From positions 2,030,319-2,094,318 of the forward strand of contig BCHH01000006.1 of the NCBI GenBank assembly GCA_001599595.1: a DNA stretch of 64,000 nt. Direction: 5' to 3'. Shown one piece after another: positions 1 through 11,638 of the stretch (position 1 is the first letter of the stretch; each line of letters begins with the position of its first letter). The notes below the pieces were generated by a model. The model was not told the DNA's origin. It worked only from the letters and a program-made list of their open reading frames with translations, and did no database searches. Position numbers and translations under genes: made by a program. The DNA comes from Beverwykella pulmonaria (Eukaryota > Ascomycota > Dothideomycetes > Pleosporales > Melanommataceae).

Positions 1-2018
1 AGTATATTGCTACTGATCCTTTTCGGAAACCAAGAACAATGTAATCGGCCTCGGATGAAGTGGTAATGTACTCCATACTCGTGATAATGACGCCAGTGGT
101 ACTCTCTGACAACGGTACGGTGATAACTTTCGACACTGCTGGTTCTTCGACATTCGTTAGATCGATGTGCAGCAACTGTGCTTCTTTTTGTCCCAACAAG
201 GTGACCAGTAGATATTTATCAACCGCAAACATACTCCCAACTTTGCCTTTAACAGTGTGAATCTTTTGTAGGCAAAATCTGTCTTTCTGGTAGATGTAGA
301 TGTCGCCTCGGGAGCCAGCAACATAGCCTATCCCAAGCGAGATTTCCCCTGCACAGACTGAATAGCCAGATAGCTCTTCTAGGTGGTCGATGAGTCTTGA
401 TTGGGAGATACTGTTATTACTGATATATTCTGGGTCCAGGTAACCGAGATACACCTTCCCTAAGTTTGTTGTAAGGAGGAAAGAAGAGCTATCGACAAAG
501 CTGTAGCTTCGAAAAAATTCAGCCATCCGAGATGATTTGTGGGCTGGTAACGCCTCTTGTGAACGAAGTGCAACTGGAGAGCCGTGCGCCATCAAAGCGA
601 CATCTTCCACAGTATATTCATTAAAGGCGTGGTTGGAAGTGGGAAGATTGAAGAGGGAACGGGCGGTAATCTTGCTGTCTGCCGCACCACAAACCACATG
701 CTGGAACTCTGATGTGGAACCGCAAACTGTGACAGACCAGATATTCTTGCCGCTGTGGTAAGCTGCAGTACTGATCTGCAGGAAATTGAAGAACGGCGAT
801 TCGGTTTTCGAGTCAAAGACCGAGTCTTTCGATGTCAGACTCCACACACGGGACGTTGCGTCTTCTCCAGCTGATAGCAGGAAGTGACCGGATATAGAGT
901 GCTGTGAGTCAAGGAACTGGACAGCCCAGACCCGAGATATGTGTCCCCATCCTGTTGCTAAACAACTTGCGCCCGAATGTGTTGCATCGAAGGCGCTATT
1001 ACTGAATCCAGTGTGCCGCGTTCTTTGCGTATCAAAATCTTCGTTCTGTACAGCTGCTTCCTCTCCGGCATCTGCCAAGATCGTGACGTCCCAAATTTTG
1101 ATCGTTCGATCATCACTGCAACTTGAGAGGAGACGCCGATGCCCTCTTCCAGGGATACATTCCAGTTCTTTTGAGATCTGGACACCAAATATGGATCCTT
1201 CATGGCCGAGGAACACTCGATGAATACGGGCATGGGGACCTGTGATAGGATTTCGTGCCCAAGACCAGAAAATAATTTCTCCAAATGCAGTACCTGCAGC
1301 GATGAGAATATGGTCGAGGGTGTCCCATAGTAGGTGTGCGGAGTACAGAATGGATCGAGTACTTGATGTGAGTTCGGAGATGGAGATGCCTAAGGGCGGA
1401 CTAAATTGAAGGAGGTGTGAGTGGAATTTGCCTTTGAACTGCTGTAAAGCCTTCGAATACAACAAGGCAAAAAATGAAAACGGAATGAGAAAGGGCCGTT
1501 ACCTTTCTGAGGCGTCATTTGGGTCTGGACATTCAATAGTCAGCTCGAGAAGCGCATTATGCGCTGTTACAACAGCACAAATTCCGATTATCAATGGTGA
1601 AGCTTCCCGAGCATGGCCCGGTCCCCAGGACAGATCAAATATCCAGTCAGAAGTCTTTACAATTGAAGATACATGCACGACATTGAGGTTGGACACAGTG
1701 CCACTGTTCGAGGCATAAGTGATTGCAAGGGCACGTATGAGCTTCCCTCCCCAGCAGACGATGATCACATGATCGGAAGTGTCAGGCTGAATAGCTAATC
1801 CATGGATGCTTTGGGATGTGAAAATTCGCGTGGAAGTGAGAAATGCGAAGCTTTTGTCTCTGCTGCTGTAGAAGCGCACAAATGGTCCTTCTGCGGCGAC
1901 GAGGAGAGAACCGCAGGAGGCCAAAGCTGTCACCGGGACCCGGGTGCATTCATGCTGCTCTCATTAGTTCGCATCTTCCGAATTTTGGAGAGACACTCAC
2001 ATGGAGGGCCAGTGACAT
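1..2018 (-). CDS. WD-repeat protein of the WDR6/Trm734 (Rtt10) type, 3' part missing
   Basis: WD40 protein related to WDR6/yeast Trm734, the partner of Trm7 in 2'-O-methylation of the tRNA wobble base. The start is ATG at 2018: an 18-nt first exon (MSLALH), a GTGAGT...CAG intron at 1955-2000, then an exon reading VPVTALASCGSLLVAAEG, a stretch I recognise from this family. After a second intron (about 1439-1502) the frame is open to the window edge, with WD motifs such as DDRTIKIWDV, GHEGSIFG and GEDATSRVW. The left edge cuts the gene before its stop. Odd point: the only obvious GT-AG pair at the second intron gives a one-base phase mismatch with the downstream frame, so that junction is unresolved. 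Family call good; exact subfamily inferred. Confidence 0.8.
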
Positions 2019-2216
2019 TGAGGAAAGATGGTTGTAGAAGGCAGTAGCAGGTTCGAATTTTGGTGTTGAGTCAGCGCGGGGTGGCGGGGTTCACTGAAGC
2101 TCGACCCCAAATTTTATATATAGTCGGCCACTTCTCCGCGACAACTTTTCTCTTCCCGTATAATCCATCTCTCACCTACTTTTATTGGCCGCTTAAATCT
2201 TCCTTCATCTACAAGA

Positions 2217-2838
2217 ATGTCTCTCGCAGGGCCTGGCGGAATACAGCTGGACGCGGAGCATGCGGACAACTTCGAAGACGTGCGCGGTCCTTTCCAGAGC
2301 ACTGGCAAATTTGAGAGCTAACCGTTTCTTCAGATCGAGAAGCAATTTGCTGTCAAAGGTTCTCTACCTAGCACCGACCGATAAGGAACGCGCTGACAAG
2401 TGAGAACAGTCGTACAGCACATGGAGACCTATTGGAATATCCTCGAGAAACTCCCTGGCTCCAAGTTGCGCCTCACCAAAATCGACGACGAAATCTATGA
2501 GCACTTCAAGAAGGAGTTCCCCGACTTCGACACCTCAGCTACGATCAACGAGGACGAGATGAAGAGCAAGGTCGGCAAGGAACGGTGGCGCGCATTCATC
2601 AACACATACGAGAACAAGGTGGACGACTACAACTTCGGGACGATGCTTCGGGCGAGCCCGAAGACGGAATACGGACAAGACGAGACCATCTTTGCTGTCC
2701 GGATGCAGTTCTATGCTGTAGAGATTGCGCGGTAAGCCATGCATCCCTGGCCTTGTAGTCACATGTTCTAATTTGGGTAGGAATCGTGAGGGTCTGAACG
2801 ATTGGATCTACGAAAAGGCACATGCTGAAAGTAAATAA
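2217..2838 (+). CDS. PBDC1: PBDC1-family protein (yeast Ypl225w/Chp1 type, eEF1A chaperone family)
   Basis: Small cytosolic protein of 155 residues in four exons (2217-2279, 2334-2358, 2410-2731, 2781-2838). The spliced frame is continuous and divisible by three. The core reads HMETYWNILEKLPGSKLRLT, then KKEFPDF, then an end rich in charged residues (LNDWIYEKAHAESK), the pattern of the old 'polysaccharide biosynthesis' Pfam family (PBDC1). The yeast member is a ribosome-associated chaperone that helps newly made eEF1A fold; the function here is inferred from that. The second intron has a weak donor (GTTCTC), but the junction restores the conserved VKVVQHMETYW. It lies head to head with the WD-repeat gene, about 200 bp apart. 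Confidence 0.85.
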
Positions 2839-3537
2839 GCCACTGAAGATTTTAGCGACTTTCTGGAAGGACTATTGCCAGCAGTGGCTCTGTGGCTTCA
2901 AGATGCTATCGTACGACTGGTGGCCCGAAATACCTTGATTTGGCCGTCATTTGCACGTGTCTTTCACATCCGAACCTAGGCCTTTGTTCTTACTCCGGTG
3001 GAGATGGTGGCACCACGTCCTCCGACATCGTCGCCCGAACATATTTGCCCGACAACTCATTGCACGTGGGTGGTTCCGTGGTGGCATTGACGTCATGTAG
3101 GTAATGGTGGATGCTCCTTCGTAGACCATGAGTCCTTGATCGTTGGATTGGCATTGGGCCCCGCTTCAACTGCTCCGCGTAGTCTGCGAACTACCTGCAG
3201 CATCGCCAGCCCTATCGGCCATGGACTCTTGCTGTAGACACGAATAGGCCATGTTCAATGGCATTTCTGACATATGCACTTGACCTCCAATGACATAGGT
3301 ATGGGAAATGAAGAGGCGAGCTGGTGATGATGCGCATCGACGGACTAGACGGCGCTGGTGGAGAACAATATTAACGGCAAACAAAGGGCTGTTGCGTAGT
3401 ACCTAGGCCCTAGTCCGCATTAAGCCGACCATTTTCACTCCATCATTTTCTCATTCTAAATATTTCCTTACAGCCACAACTCTACTTCATATTTTTGCCA
3501 AAACTGAATTCTACCCTCTCTTGCTGGCGGAGACGTG
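2839..3537. other. Intergenic, no gene seen
   Basis: About 700 bp between the PBDC1-family gene and the ABC exporter. Only short overlapping frames without recognisable motifs or splice-linked coding. The last 150 bp are AT-rich and probably hold the exporter's promoter. Confidence 0.6.
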
Positions 3538-6500
3538 ATGTCTCCAGCCTCGAACGACACAGGCGAACAAGAAAAGGCGGCCCAAGACGAGGATGACTTC
3601 ATACGACAAGTGGGTTGGAAGGCCCTCTTTGGCTTCACCACGAGGAAGCATCTCCCGGTACTTTTCGTCGCTCTCTCTAGTGCTACCGTTTCCGCAATCA
3701 CCCTCCCTGCCTTTGCAGTCGTATACGGCCTCATATTCCGTCAATTTGCCGACTTCGGATCTAGGCAAATCACAAGCGTTGTCCTCCTCCGAAATGCTTC
3801 CAAATATTGCACATACCTCACAGCACTCGCCGCTATCAACTGGTTCTCCAACAGCATATACTTCGTAACGTATCTGACATTCGGAGAACTTCAGGCACAA
3901 TGCGCACGAGACAGGATATATAGCGGCCTTCTTCGAAAGGACATGGCGTGGTACGATACGAGGCAGAGTGGCATCGCTGCACTTCTCCCGGGGATTCAAT
4001 CGTAAGGAAATGTACTGCAGGTAGGATTTTGTTACAACCAGCTGATGTATTTGCAGAAAAATCAGAGACCTTCAGTTATCGACCTCACAGCCCTTTGGAG
4101 AAGCTACTCAAATGTTCATTCAAGCGATTGCCGCTTTAGTACTTGCATTCTACATGTCGTGGAACCTCACTCTCGTCATTATTTGCACAATGCCCCTAGT
4201 CTTCCTCGCCATGGGATTTCTGTCTAGTCGACTGGCACAACGAGCACAAGAGCAAGCCGAAAAACTGCAGCAAGCACTGAAATACGTTGCCAGTGCAATT
4301 CAGAACATTGAGACCGTCAAGTGCTTCAACGGCCAACGCTTCGAGCTCCAGAGATACACAAGTGCCATCGTTCAGGCAGCAGGTCTCTACACTCGTCAAG
4401 CCAACTATCGCTCCCTTCAGATAGGCTTCATGCAATTCTTCACTCTGAGCATATTCATGCAGGGATTCTGGTATGGTAGTCACCTTGTCGAAATAGGAGA
4501 CAAGAATCCCGGACAAGTTGTAACAACATTTTGGGGCGCCTTGATGGCTGTCCAGGGCATCACTGGTTTTCTACCCCAGCTCATAGTACTTCAAAAGGGC
4601 AAATTTGCGGGCGCCACATTACGGGCAATGATAACACGCATATCGAAACACGATGCTGGAACCGAACTGCAGGGGAAAGCTCATCCAGGTCCATGTGTAG
4701 GAGATGTAGAGTTCAAGCACGTACGTCATCAAAGGCTTCAACCTCACCGTCCGTTACTGACCCAGAAAGGTCACCTTCTCATACCCTACTCGGCCCGATC
4801 AAATTGCAATAAGCGACGTCTCGATGTTCTTTCCTGCGGGAGAAACCACCTTTGTCGTCGGAAGAAGTGGGTCTGGGAAGAGCACGTTGGGACAATTACT
4901 TGTGCGATTCTACCAGCCAACTTCTGGTCAGATATCCGTCGATGGAGTTTCGCTGGATAGGATAGATCCTAAATGGCTTCGAGAAAACGTCACTCTTGTA
5001 GAGCAATACAGTGTGCTGTTTAATGGTACTATTGGGCGCAACATTGCCTTAGTAAAGAAGGATGAAAATGTCACGCGCAAGGAAGTGGAGGAAGCCGCAA
5101 GATTCGCGCTACTACAACCGATGATTCAAGACCTACCAGACGGCCTTGAAACTCTAGTAGGGACGAAAGGTGGCTCCCTCAGTGGCGGACAGAAACAACG
5201 GATGGCACTCGCCCGTGCCCGACTTCGCGACACCCCGGTGCTGATCTTGGATGAGTCCACGAGTGCCCTAGACTACATCACCAGATCTGCAATACTCGAA
5301 GCAATCCGGACTTGGCGAGGTGGCAAGACGACCATCATCATCACCCACGATACTTCTCAAATTCTCCCGGACGATTTCGTATACGTCCTGGATAAGGCGC
5401 ATGTAGTGCAAAAGGGCTGCCGGAAAGCGATCGAGGCCGAGGAGGGCTCTGCATTCCGTACATTCCTTACTATAGAGCAAGAAGAAGCCAAAGAGAGGAA
5501 AGATTCGTTTGATGATGACACTGAAGAGCTCATGTCTCTTTACACTGCAGCATGGAGCGAAACTAGTCCTAATACACGACCAATCTCGGAGGTGTTCTTT
5601 GGGGAACAATTCCAGGCGCCCTTCTTCAGTCCTGGTCGACGGTCGATAATCAGCCCACCATCCCGACGACCATCAGTAACATCAGAAGCAGAGAGATTGC
5701 CTCAAGGTGCCTCAAAGCCGCTACCTTTACAAGCGTTGGGTTCTGGCATATTTGAAGAGCCAAAAAGCGGTATACGACGCTTTTCCAGACTCAATGCTAC
5801 CGGGTCTCAGAGTACCGCCGCGAGTCGCATTTCGCAAGCTTTTGCGACCACGCGGCATAGGTCCCTAGCACAAGAGGTTCCCGTTCAACTAGACATTGAA
5901 GAAACGGAAGTCCCACGTAAGAGGTCCAGCTTCAGGACGAGACATCAAAACCCACCGAAGGAGGATGCGAAAGTTATCCAGAAGCTTTCCGTTGTCCAAA
6001 TCATGATGACCATCTGGCCATCACTTCCTTGGCGCTCCCGCATCGCTTTTGTTGTAGCGATCATCTGCGCAGTCATTCACTCAGCAGCTACGCCTGTATT
6101 CGGATTTGTATTCTCTCGGCTTCTAGCAACATTCTATTCCACTGCGAACCAGCAACAACAGGCACTGAAATATGCACTCTACATTCTTGGCATTGCTGTT
6201 GTTGACGGATCATCGACCTATAGCTTCCACTTTCTCTTCGATTCAAGTGCCCAGACCTGGGCCAATACTTTGAAAATGGAGGCTATGCGACGTCTTCTGA
6301 TTCAACCACGAGAGTTCTTTGATCACGATGAGAACAGTGTTTCAAGACTGGCTGAATACCTGGACCAGTTTGCAGAAGAAGCTCGGAATCTTCCTGGACG
6401 GTTCCTCGGAATTTTTATCGTCATTGTTACCATGATATCCATCGCTGTAGTCTGGAGTCTGGCTACCTGCTGGAAGCTGACGGTTGTGGCTCTTGCATGT

Positions 6501-7626
6501 GGTCCGATCTTGTACGCCATCACTGCATGCTTTAACGCGATCAGCAGGCGTTGGGAGAAGTTCGCAAACGACGCTGACGAGAACATTGGTTCTTTGTTGC
6601 ATGAGACCTTCGTAAACATCCGGACCGTGCGGTGTCTTGCGCTGGAGGACGTGTTCCGCAAGAAGTACAAGGAGGCCACTCTCAATGCCTTCAAAATTGG
6701 CATGAAGCGAGCAATCTATTCGGGCTCTATCTTCGGTCTCAACTACGCCAGCGTCTTCTTTGTCTCAGCGCTCCTCTTCTGGTACGGCGCTTACATCGTC
6801 TCGACCCGTGAGTTCGGAACTACGGCCATCATCCAGGCGTTCACGATCCTCTTGCTCAGTGTTAACCATGTTAATTTCGTCGTAAACTACATTCCTCAGA
6901 TCAACACTTCTAAAGATGCCGGATCACGCCTTATACGTCTCACGCGTCTGCCAACAAACTCACACGAGCACAACGGCACTGTACAACTCCATACCGCCGG
7001 CGATATCTTCCTAAAGAATGTAAACTTTACATACCCCACTCGAAAAGACAAACAAGTCCTCCACGACATCAGTTTCAATATTCCCCGCGGGAGCTGCACT
7101 GCCATCGTCGGCTCCTCTGGGTCGGGTAAGTCCACCATCGCAGCCCTCCTCTTGAAATTATACGAAACAAGCCCCTCCGAGCGAGCCACTGGAACCTCAT
7201 CACCTACGCAAGACATCACAATCTCAAAACGCGACATCAAAACCTTGCACACAGCAACCCTACGTTCCCGCATGGCCGTCGTCTCACAAGCCCCCGTTCT
7301 CTTCCCGGGTACGATCGCCGAGAACATCGCGTACGGGATCCCACTCTCGTCCTCCCAGGCGGACATGGAGAGTATCCGCGCCGCAGCATCTTCAGCTGGA
7401 GTAGCAGATTTCATCGACAGTCTCCCTCAGGGATACCAGACCCTCGTCGGCGAAGGCGGCACCGGGCTATCAGGCGGGCAAGCACAACGCATCACCATCG
7501 CGCGCGCTCTCGTGCGTAGCCTCGACATTCTCATTCTCGACGAGGCGACGAGCGCGCTCGACGTTGAGTCCGCGGACATTGTGCGGAATACCATTCTCAG
7601 CCTCGTTGCGGAGACGAAGAAGAAAC

Positions 7627-7661
<35 letters not shown>

Positions 7662-7868
7662 AGAGGTGGAGAGAAGAAGCGGAAGGGAAAAGAAGTCAGG
7701 AGGGATATGACAGTCATCATCATCACGCATGCAAGGGAGATGATGGCGATTGCGGAGCATATCATTATGTTGGATAAGGGGTGCGTGGTGGAGGAAGGGG
7801 GATTTGAGGAGTTGAGGAGGAAAGGGGGTGCTTTTAGTCGGTTGTTGAGGGGGGAGAAGGCGGAGTAG
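3538..7868 (+). CDS. STE6: Ste6-like ABC exporter (a-factor pheromone exporter type)
   Basis: Full ABCB transporter of 1408 residues, three exons (3538-4001, 4057-4720, 4770-7868); both introns restore the frame exactly. Order: TMD1 (about 40-340), NBD1 (about 377-610; Walker A GRSGSGKST near 407, signature LSGGQKQRMALARA near 513, Walker B ILDESTSALD), a long polar linker, TMD2 (from about 795) and NBD2 (Walker A GSSGSGKST near 1156, signature LSGGQAQRITIARA near 1276, Walker B LILDEATSALD, H-loop IIITHARE). The long linker and sequence style match fungal Ste6, which exports the farnesylated mating pheromone across the plasma membrane. Odd point: NBD2 carries ten consecutive Asp codons plus a basic stretch between the D-loop and H-loop. 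ATG at 3538 is preferred over the in-frame GTG just before it. Confidence 0.88.
7629..7658 (+). repeat. (GAC)10 microsatellite inside the exporter gene
   Basis: Ten perfect GAC triplets, read in frame as Asp 1330-1339 of the exporter. The run lies in a loop of NBD2 where most ABC proteins have no insert. Confidence 0.95.
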
Positions 7869-8162
7869 GCAGTGAGGTGATGGGGTGTATTGTATGGAAC
7901 CCAAGTTTCTTTTCCAATATAAATCATAGCACTTTCTGCGGGTGAAGGGCTCAATTACAACACGACATTAAAGAATAAATTCACATTAAAAAAGCCTGAC
8001 TGTGCCTAGCAGATTGCCTTCCGCCTTGAATAGCACAGTCATGATTCCAATCCACACTATAAATCCAACCTCAGGGTATCCAGGTGCCCCAAAACGCCTT
8101 GATCCTCAGTATCCGTGCTCAAACTCCGTGAACGCCATCCATATCATCGTTATAGTCTAGTA

Positions 8163-9962
8163 CTAACCAAGGAAGAGCCTTTTCGGAGGCGCCATGGTGA
8201 TGCCTCCTATATTTTCGGCCTTCCGTTTGACGCCGGTCCAGGGTCGGATGGGGGTCATTTTGATGTAGGAAGGCTTCAGGGGCGTTTTCATTGGTGATTT
8301 GTTTAGCCAAGCAGAGTTTATATCTGACTGTGGCTTAGGTGGGCATGTTTGTTGACCTTGCTTGGTAATCTTAGCCAGGAACGAGCCCGATGTGAAAGAA
8401 TTCTCTTTATCATTCTCGTCGTAGGCAATCGATCGATCCCACTCGGAGCTTGTGGGTGTGTTGGGAATACTCGCTAGGCTTGGTTCATCTTCTTCGAGAA
8501 GGAATCTAGAAGGCGTCTTGGCAGGTGTGTATGGGTTGAGAGGTTTCGTTGGTTGAATGACTGGCGCATGCGTTGTTGCTAGAGTGACTAGATACGACTC
8601 CTCGTCCATGCGTTTCTTTTCCTTCTCACAATCTAAAGCCCATCCAACGTTGACGCATTTGATAGACCCGCGGGTTGCGCGCACTTTGTCTAGGGTGGTC
8701 GAGCTTCCGTCCTTGAATAGCACGTGTGTGAGTCCCATATTATCGCTCGTCCAGTCCCGAACAACTTGCGCGCCGAGGTCTTCCAACAATCCCGTGAACA
8801 GGTGGTTCTGACTCTTTCCATTCGAGGTAACATCCACATAGAAAACGGTTCCAGTGAGAGGGCCATCTTGGATCAAAAGCGAGTTCTCGAAGTCTTCGGA
8901 TGGAGCAGTCCAGCTGACTGACTTTTTCGGTGTCTTCGTCTCCAGCTTCTTCGGCGATCGAAGAGCCGACTTGACAGGAGATACCGGCATCGGCGGTGGA
9001 AGCATGCTATTTCCCAGGGTAGGTGGTGTAACAGCGCGATTGGGCTGGTCTTGAACCGAGGTCGGAAGCATTGTGGTCTCCGGCGCAGGTGGTGTGACAG
9101 CGCGATTGAATTGACCTTGAACAGAGGTCGGAAGCATTATGGTGTCTGGCGCAGGAAGTGTGACAGCTCGATGTAGCTCTAGAACAGATGGCGTAATTAT
9201 TGAGACATTCAGAACTGGTGGTGCTATCACAGGACGCTCCAGAACAGGTGCTGCAAGAAAAGGGTTCTTCAGCACAGGCACTACTGGGACATGAGGTTCC
9301 AAAGCGGGCGCTACGGGGACAGGAGGTTCTAAAGCGGGTGAAGCGGGTGCTGCGGGGACGGGAGGTTCCATCGTTGGTGATGGGTTCATCGGCACTTCCA
9401 GTGCAGGCTTCGGACTCTCTTGAAGAGATTCGGGGACAGGCGAAATATGTGCTGGAAGCTGTACTTCCTCATGAGGGCCTTGAGTTTCATCTTTGCCCTC
9501 TTTCTCAATCTTCTTGGCAGGTGCCTGGGTTCTTGTTGTTGGCCGCTTCCGTGCTGTTGTCTTGAGGGGGGAAACGAGGACAATCCTGCGAGCTCGAGTA
9601 GCTCTTGAAGGAGCCAGTGCGCGAGCAGGAGGTTTTGTCGCAGGAGCCTTTACCGGAGCAGGCGCCGGAGCTTCCACCGGTTTTTTGACCGGAGCAGGCG
9701 CAGGAGCGGCGGGCTTGCGACCTCGAGTCTTCTTAGGACCTTCAGTCGCAATCCGAGCCGGCTCTATAGCGACCTTTGTATGACGTTTGCTGGCGACTGT
9801 CGCTTTCGGCGCGGGTTTTTCGGTGAGGACAGGTTTTTCGGCAGGCGCGGGCTTCTCGGCTGCGGTGGCCTTCTTCCTAGGAGCACGTTTGGGAGGCGCC
9901 TTGAGCGTGGGCGGGGCGGCGACCTCTGGGGCCTTCTTTGCAGCAGAACGTGTAGCGACCAT
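8163..9962 (-). CDS. BRCT-domain nuclear protein with Ala/Pro/Lys-rich N-terminus
   Basis: Single-exon protein of 599 residues. Residues 1-330 are low-complexity and basic/Pro-Ala-rich (many KAPxKRAPRKK and PAPAPVK blocks, typical of DNA- or chromatin-bound proteins). One BRCT domain lies at about 367-457: it opens with LTGTVFYVDVT, has a central THVLFKDG and the diagnostic Trp in NVGWALDCEKEKKR. The C-terminal tail is rich in SP/TP sites (SPMKTPLKPSY, TPIRPW) and ends with a basic KRKAE...PPKRLFLG, suggesting CDK phosphorylation and nuclear location. BRCT domains bind phosphopeptides in DNA repair and checkpoint proteins; I do not recognise a named orthologue. The start is the first ATG (MVATRSAAKK). 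Confidence 0.85.
   Translation of the reverse strand: MVATRSAAKKAPEVAAPPTLKAPPKRAPRKKATAAEKPAPAEKPVLTEKPAPKATVASKRHTKVAIEPARIATEGPKKTRGRKPAAPAPAPVKKPVEAPAPAPVKAPATKPPARALAPSRATRARRIVLVSPLKTTARKRPTTRTQAPAKKIEKEGKDETQGPHEEVQLPAHISPVPESLQESPKPALEVPMNPSPTMEPPVPAAPASPALEPPVPVAPALEPHVPVVPVLKNPFLAAPVLERPVIAPPVLNVSIITPSVLELHRAVTLPAPDTIMLPTSVQGQFNRAVTPPAPETTMLPTSVQDQPNRAVTPPTLGNSMLPPPMPVSPVKSALRSPKKLETKTPKKSVSWTAPSEDFENSLLIQDGPLTGTVFYVDVTSNGKSQNHLFTGLLEDLGAQVVRDWTSDNMGLTHVLFKDGSSTTLDKVRATRGSIKCVNVGWALDCEKEKKRMDEESYLVTLATTHAPVIQPTKPLNPYTPAKTPSRFLLEEDEPSLASIPNTPTSSEWDRSIAYDENDKENSFTSGSFLAKITKQGQQTCPPKPQSDINSAWLNKSPMKTPLKPSYIKMTPIRPWTGVKRKAENIGGITMAPPKRLFLG
9022..9153 (-). repeat. 66-bp tandem duplication within the BRCT gene
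   Basis: Two 66-bp units (9022-9087 and 9088-9153) plus a diverged partial third copy to about 9175. Each encodes a 22-residue unit of the form NRAVTPPAPETTMLPTSVQ. In-frame expansion of the disordered N-terminal region. Confidence 0.85.
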
Positions 9963-10684
9963 GGTGAGTGCGTGTCGAATATTGATGCGCGTGTGTGGTG
10001 GTGTGGAGTCAAGAGGGACGAGCGCGTGTTATTGACTAGTTGACTAAGCCATCGCAAACTTCAGTTGGCACGGCAACGCCACCTTTGTCCTGAGCTTCGT
10101 GTAGGGATACGGTAGGACTGCAAAGAGATTTCTAATACTTTTAGTTCCCAGCTAGAAGCTCATAGCAAGGCAAAGAGTGTTGAATATTTTTCACTTTTAG
10201 CTCACAGCTTCCTCTCACGGCACTTCTTGCTGTGTCGCTACTATGACACGCACGTTGATCTGGAAATATACGTACACAAGTTATAGTGTAGGCAGACAGA
10301 TGCACTTGAACAGTACATATGCCTCTTCATTCTGCTGAGTCTTGCCCAGATTCTCTCGGGCAGACAAAGGCATGTGTAGGATATGTGCAGATCTTCCAGC
10401 TTAATGGCCGCAAGAATATAAAAGCATGCGGTTATGTTCTATAGTATCCGCCAGGCTGCAGGGTGAGCTAGCTACACAGAACACATTCGGCCATCATCCT
10501 TCAATCCTGCGCTCTTTTTGTTCCGTTCAAGACTTGACATAGGACTCATCCTGTGGCCTCTGTCGAAAAACCCCATCCTTCTCCACCTTTCCTCGTTTCT
10601 TTTAGACACGTAATGCCTATTTCAAGTCCTCTAGATGCATCGAGGTGCATGTACCTTTATGGGCACAATGCCTTGTACTCCTGT
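9963..10684. other. Intergenic, promoter of the BRCT gene and 3' side of HYPK
   Basis: About 720 bp. No convincing coding sequence, tRNA or repeat seen. Confidence 0.6.
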
Positions 10685-11112
10685 TCAAGCCGGCGCGGAC
10701 ACGAACGCAATCATAGCCTTCACCGCATCCCCATCATGCGCGCGCAGTAATTCCGTTGCCTTTGGTTTCGAGAGCTCCAATTCGGCAACCTAATCTCCAA
10801 ATTAGCCTTCCGTATCCACATCGCCTACCCTTCCTCCCCGGTATATCAACATACCAGCAAAGTAACATCTTGCGCATCCACCTTGACCACCTTCTTCACC
10901 TCGCCCTTCTTCTCTTTCCCATCCACCGTCAAATTCTTCATCGCCTCGCCCAGCGCCTTACTATCCACATTTTTCTTCCCTGCGGCATCATCGTCGTGTG
11001 CGTCGAGTGAGGAGAGCGCCGCCGCGGCTTTGCGGTCTTCGGCTGTGCCGGTTGGTGCGTGTGGGTCCGAAACGCCTTCTTGGATTTCGGACGGTTGAGG
11101 CTCGGAGGCCAT
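10685..11112 (-). CDS. HYPK: HYPK-like NatA regulatory protein with UBA-like C-terminus
   Basis: Small protein of 120 residues in two exons (11112-10855 and 10789-10685). The donor GTATGT and acceptor TTAG join DVTLL to VAELELSKPKATELLRAHDG, giving the complete C-terminal three-helix UBA-like domain of huntingtin-interacting protein K. HYPK binds the ribosome-associated N-terminal acetyltransferase NatA (Naa15/Naa10) and tunes its activity. Residues 1-80 are acidic and disordered (SDPHAPTGTAEDRKAAAAL), followed by the KALGEAMKNL helix. The start is ATG at 11112 (MASEPQPSE); an in-frame upstream ATG exists, but its extra sequence is unlike the family. Without the second exon the protein would lose half of its UBA-like domain. 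Divergent from the DAHP synthase gene. Confidence 0.85.
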
Positions 11113-11638
11113 GATTACGGGTGAATTTGGGGGAGGTGTATGGAGAGGTGTTAGGGTGGAGGAGGACGTTGTGGAGGACCGGGGCATGGGGGTGAGGGTG
11201 CATTGGAGGCATTTTGATGCCAAGGGACGGTGCGTTAGTGGGGTGAGGCTAGGGTGGGTTGGGATTGGCGGGAATTTGCTTCTGGTGTGACTCGTTCAAC
11301 TTTCTCAAGGTCGATCACGACAACTGTTCACACATCTTCAAGACTTTGAAAATTAATACTCTGAAGATTCTTTGTGTAAGACGGCTTGTGTGCTTGGAGT
11401 GTAAGTGCTTTTCCTTCGCCGGTATTAGTATTTGCACGTCATAATCCTGTTTTTTGAGAAGAGGAACATCTGTCCATTGGAAGTTTTCAAAGTTCATCCT
11501 TATTAGTAGTAGTCTTCATTAATTCTGTTTCAAAACTTTAGTGTTTCTCTCATACATCCCCACTGGCTCACGTTGATCTAACTGATCTACAGAAATAATT
11601 GGATATTTTTTGGCCCAATCAAGCGTCGAACCTTTGCA
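11113..11638. promoter_or_regulatory. Shared upstream region of HYPK and DAHP synthase
   Basis: About 525 bp between two divergent start codons, AT-rich in the middle. No specific operator recognised. Confidence 0.5.

Noticed and set aside
7427..7954. 175-codon minus-strand frame opposite the exporter's NBD2
   Set aside because: Ser/Val-run shadow of the Asp repeat on the coding strand.
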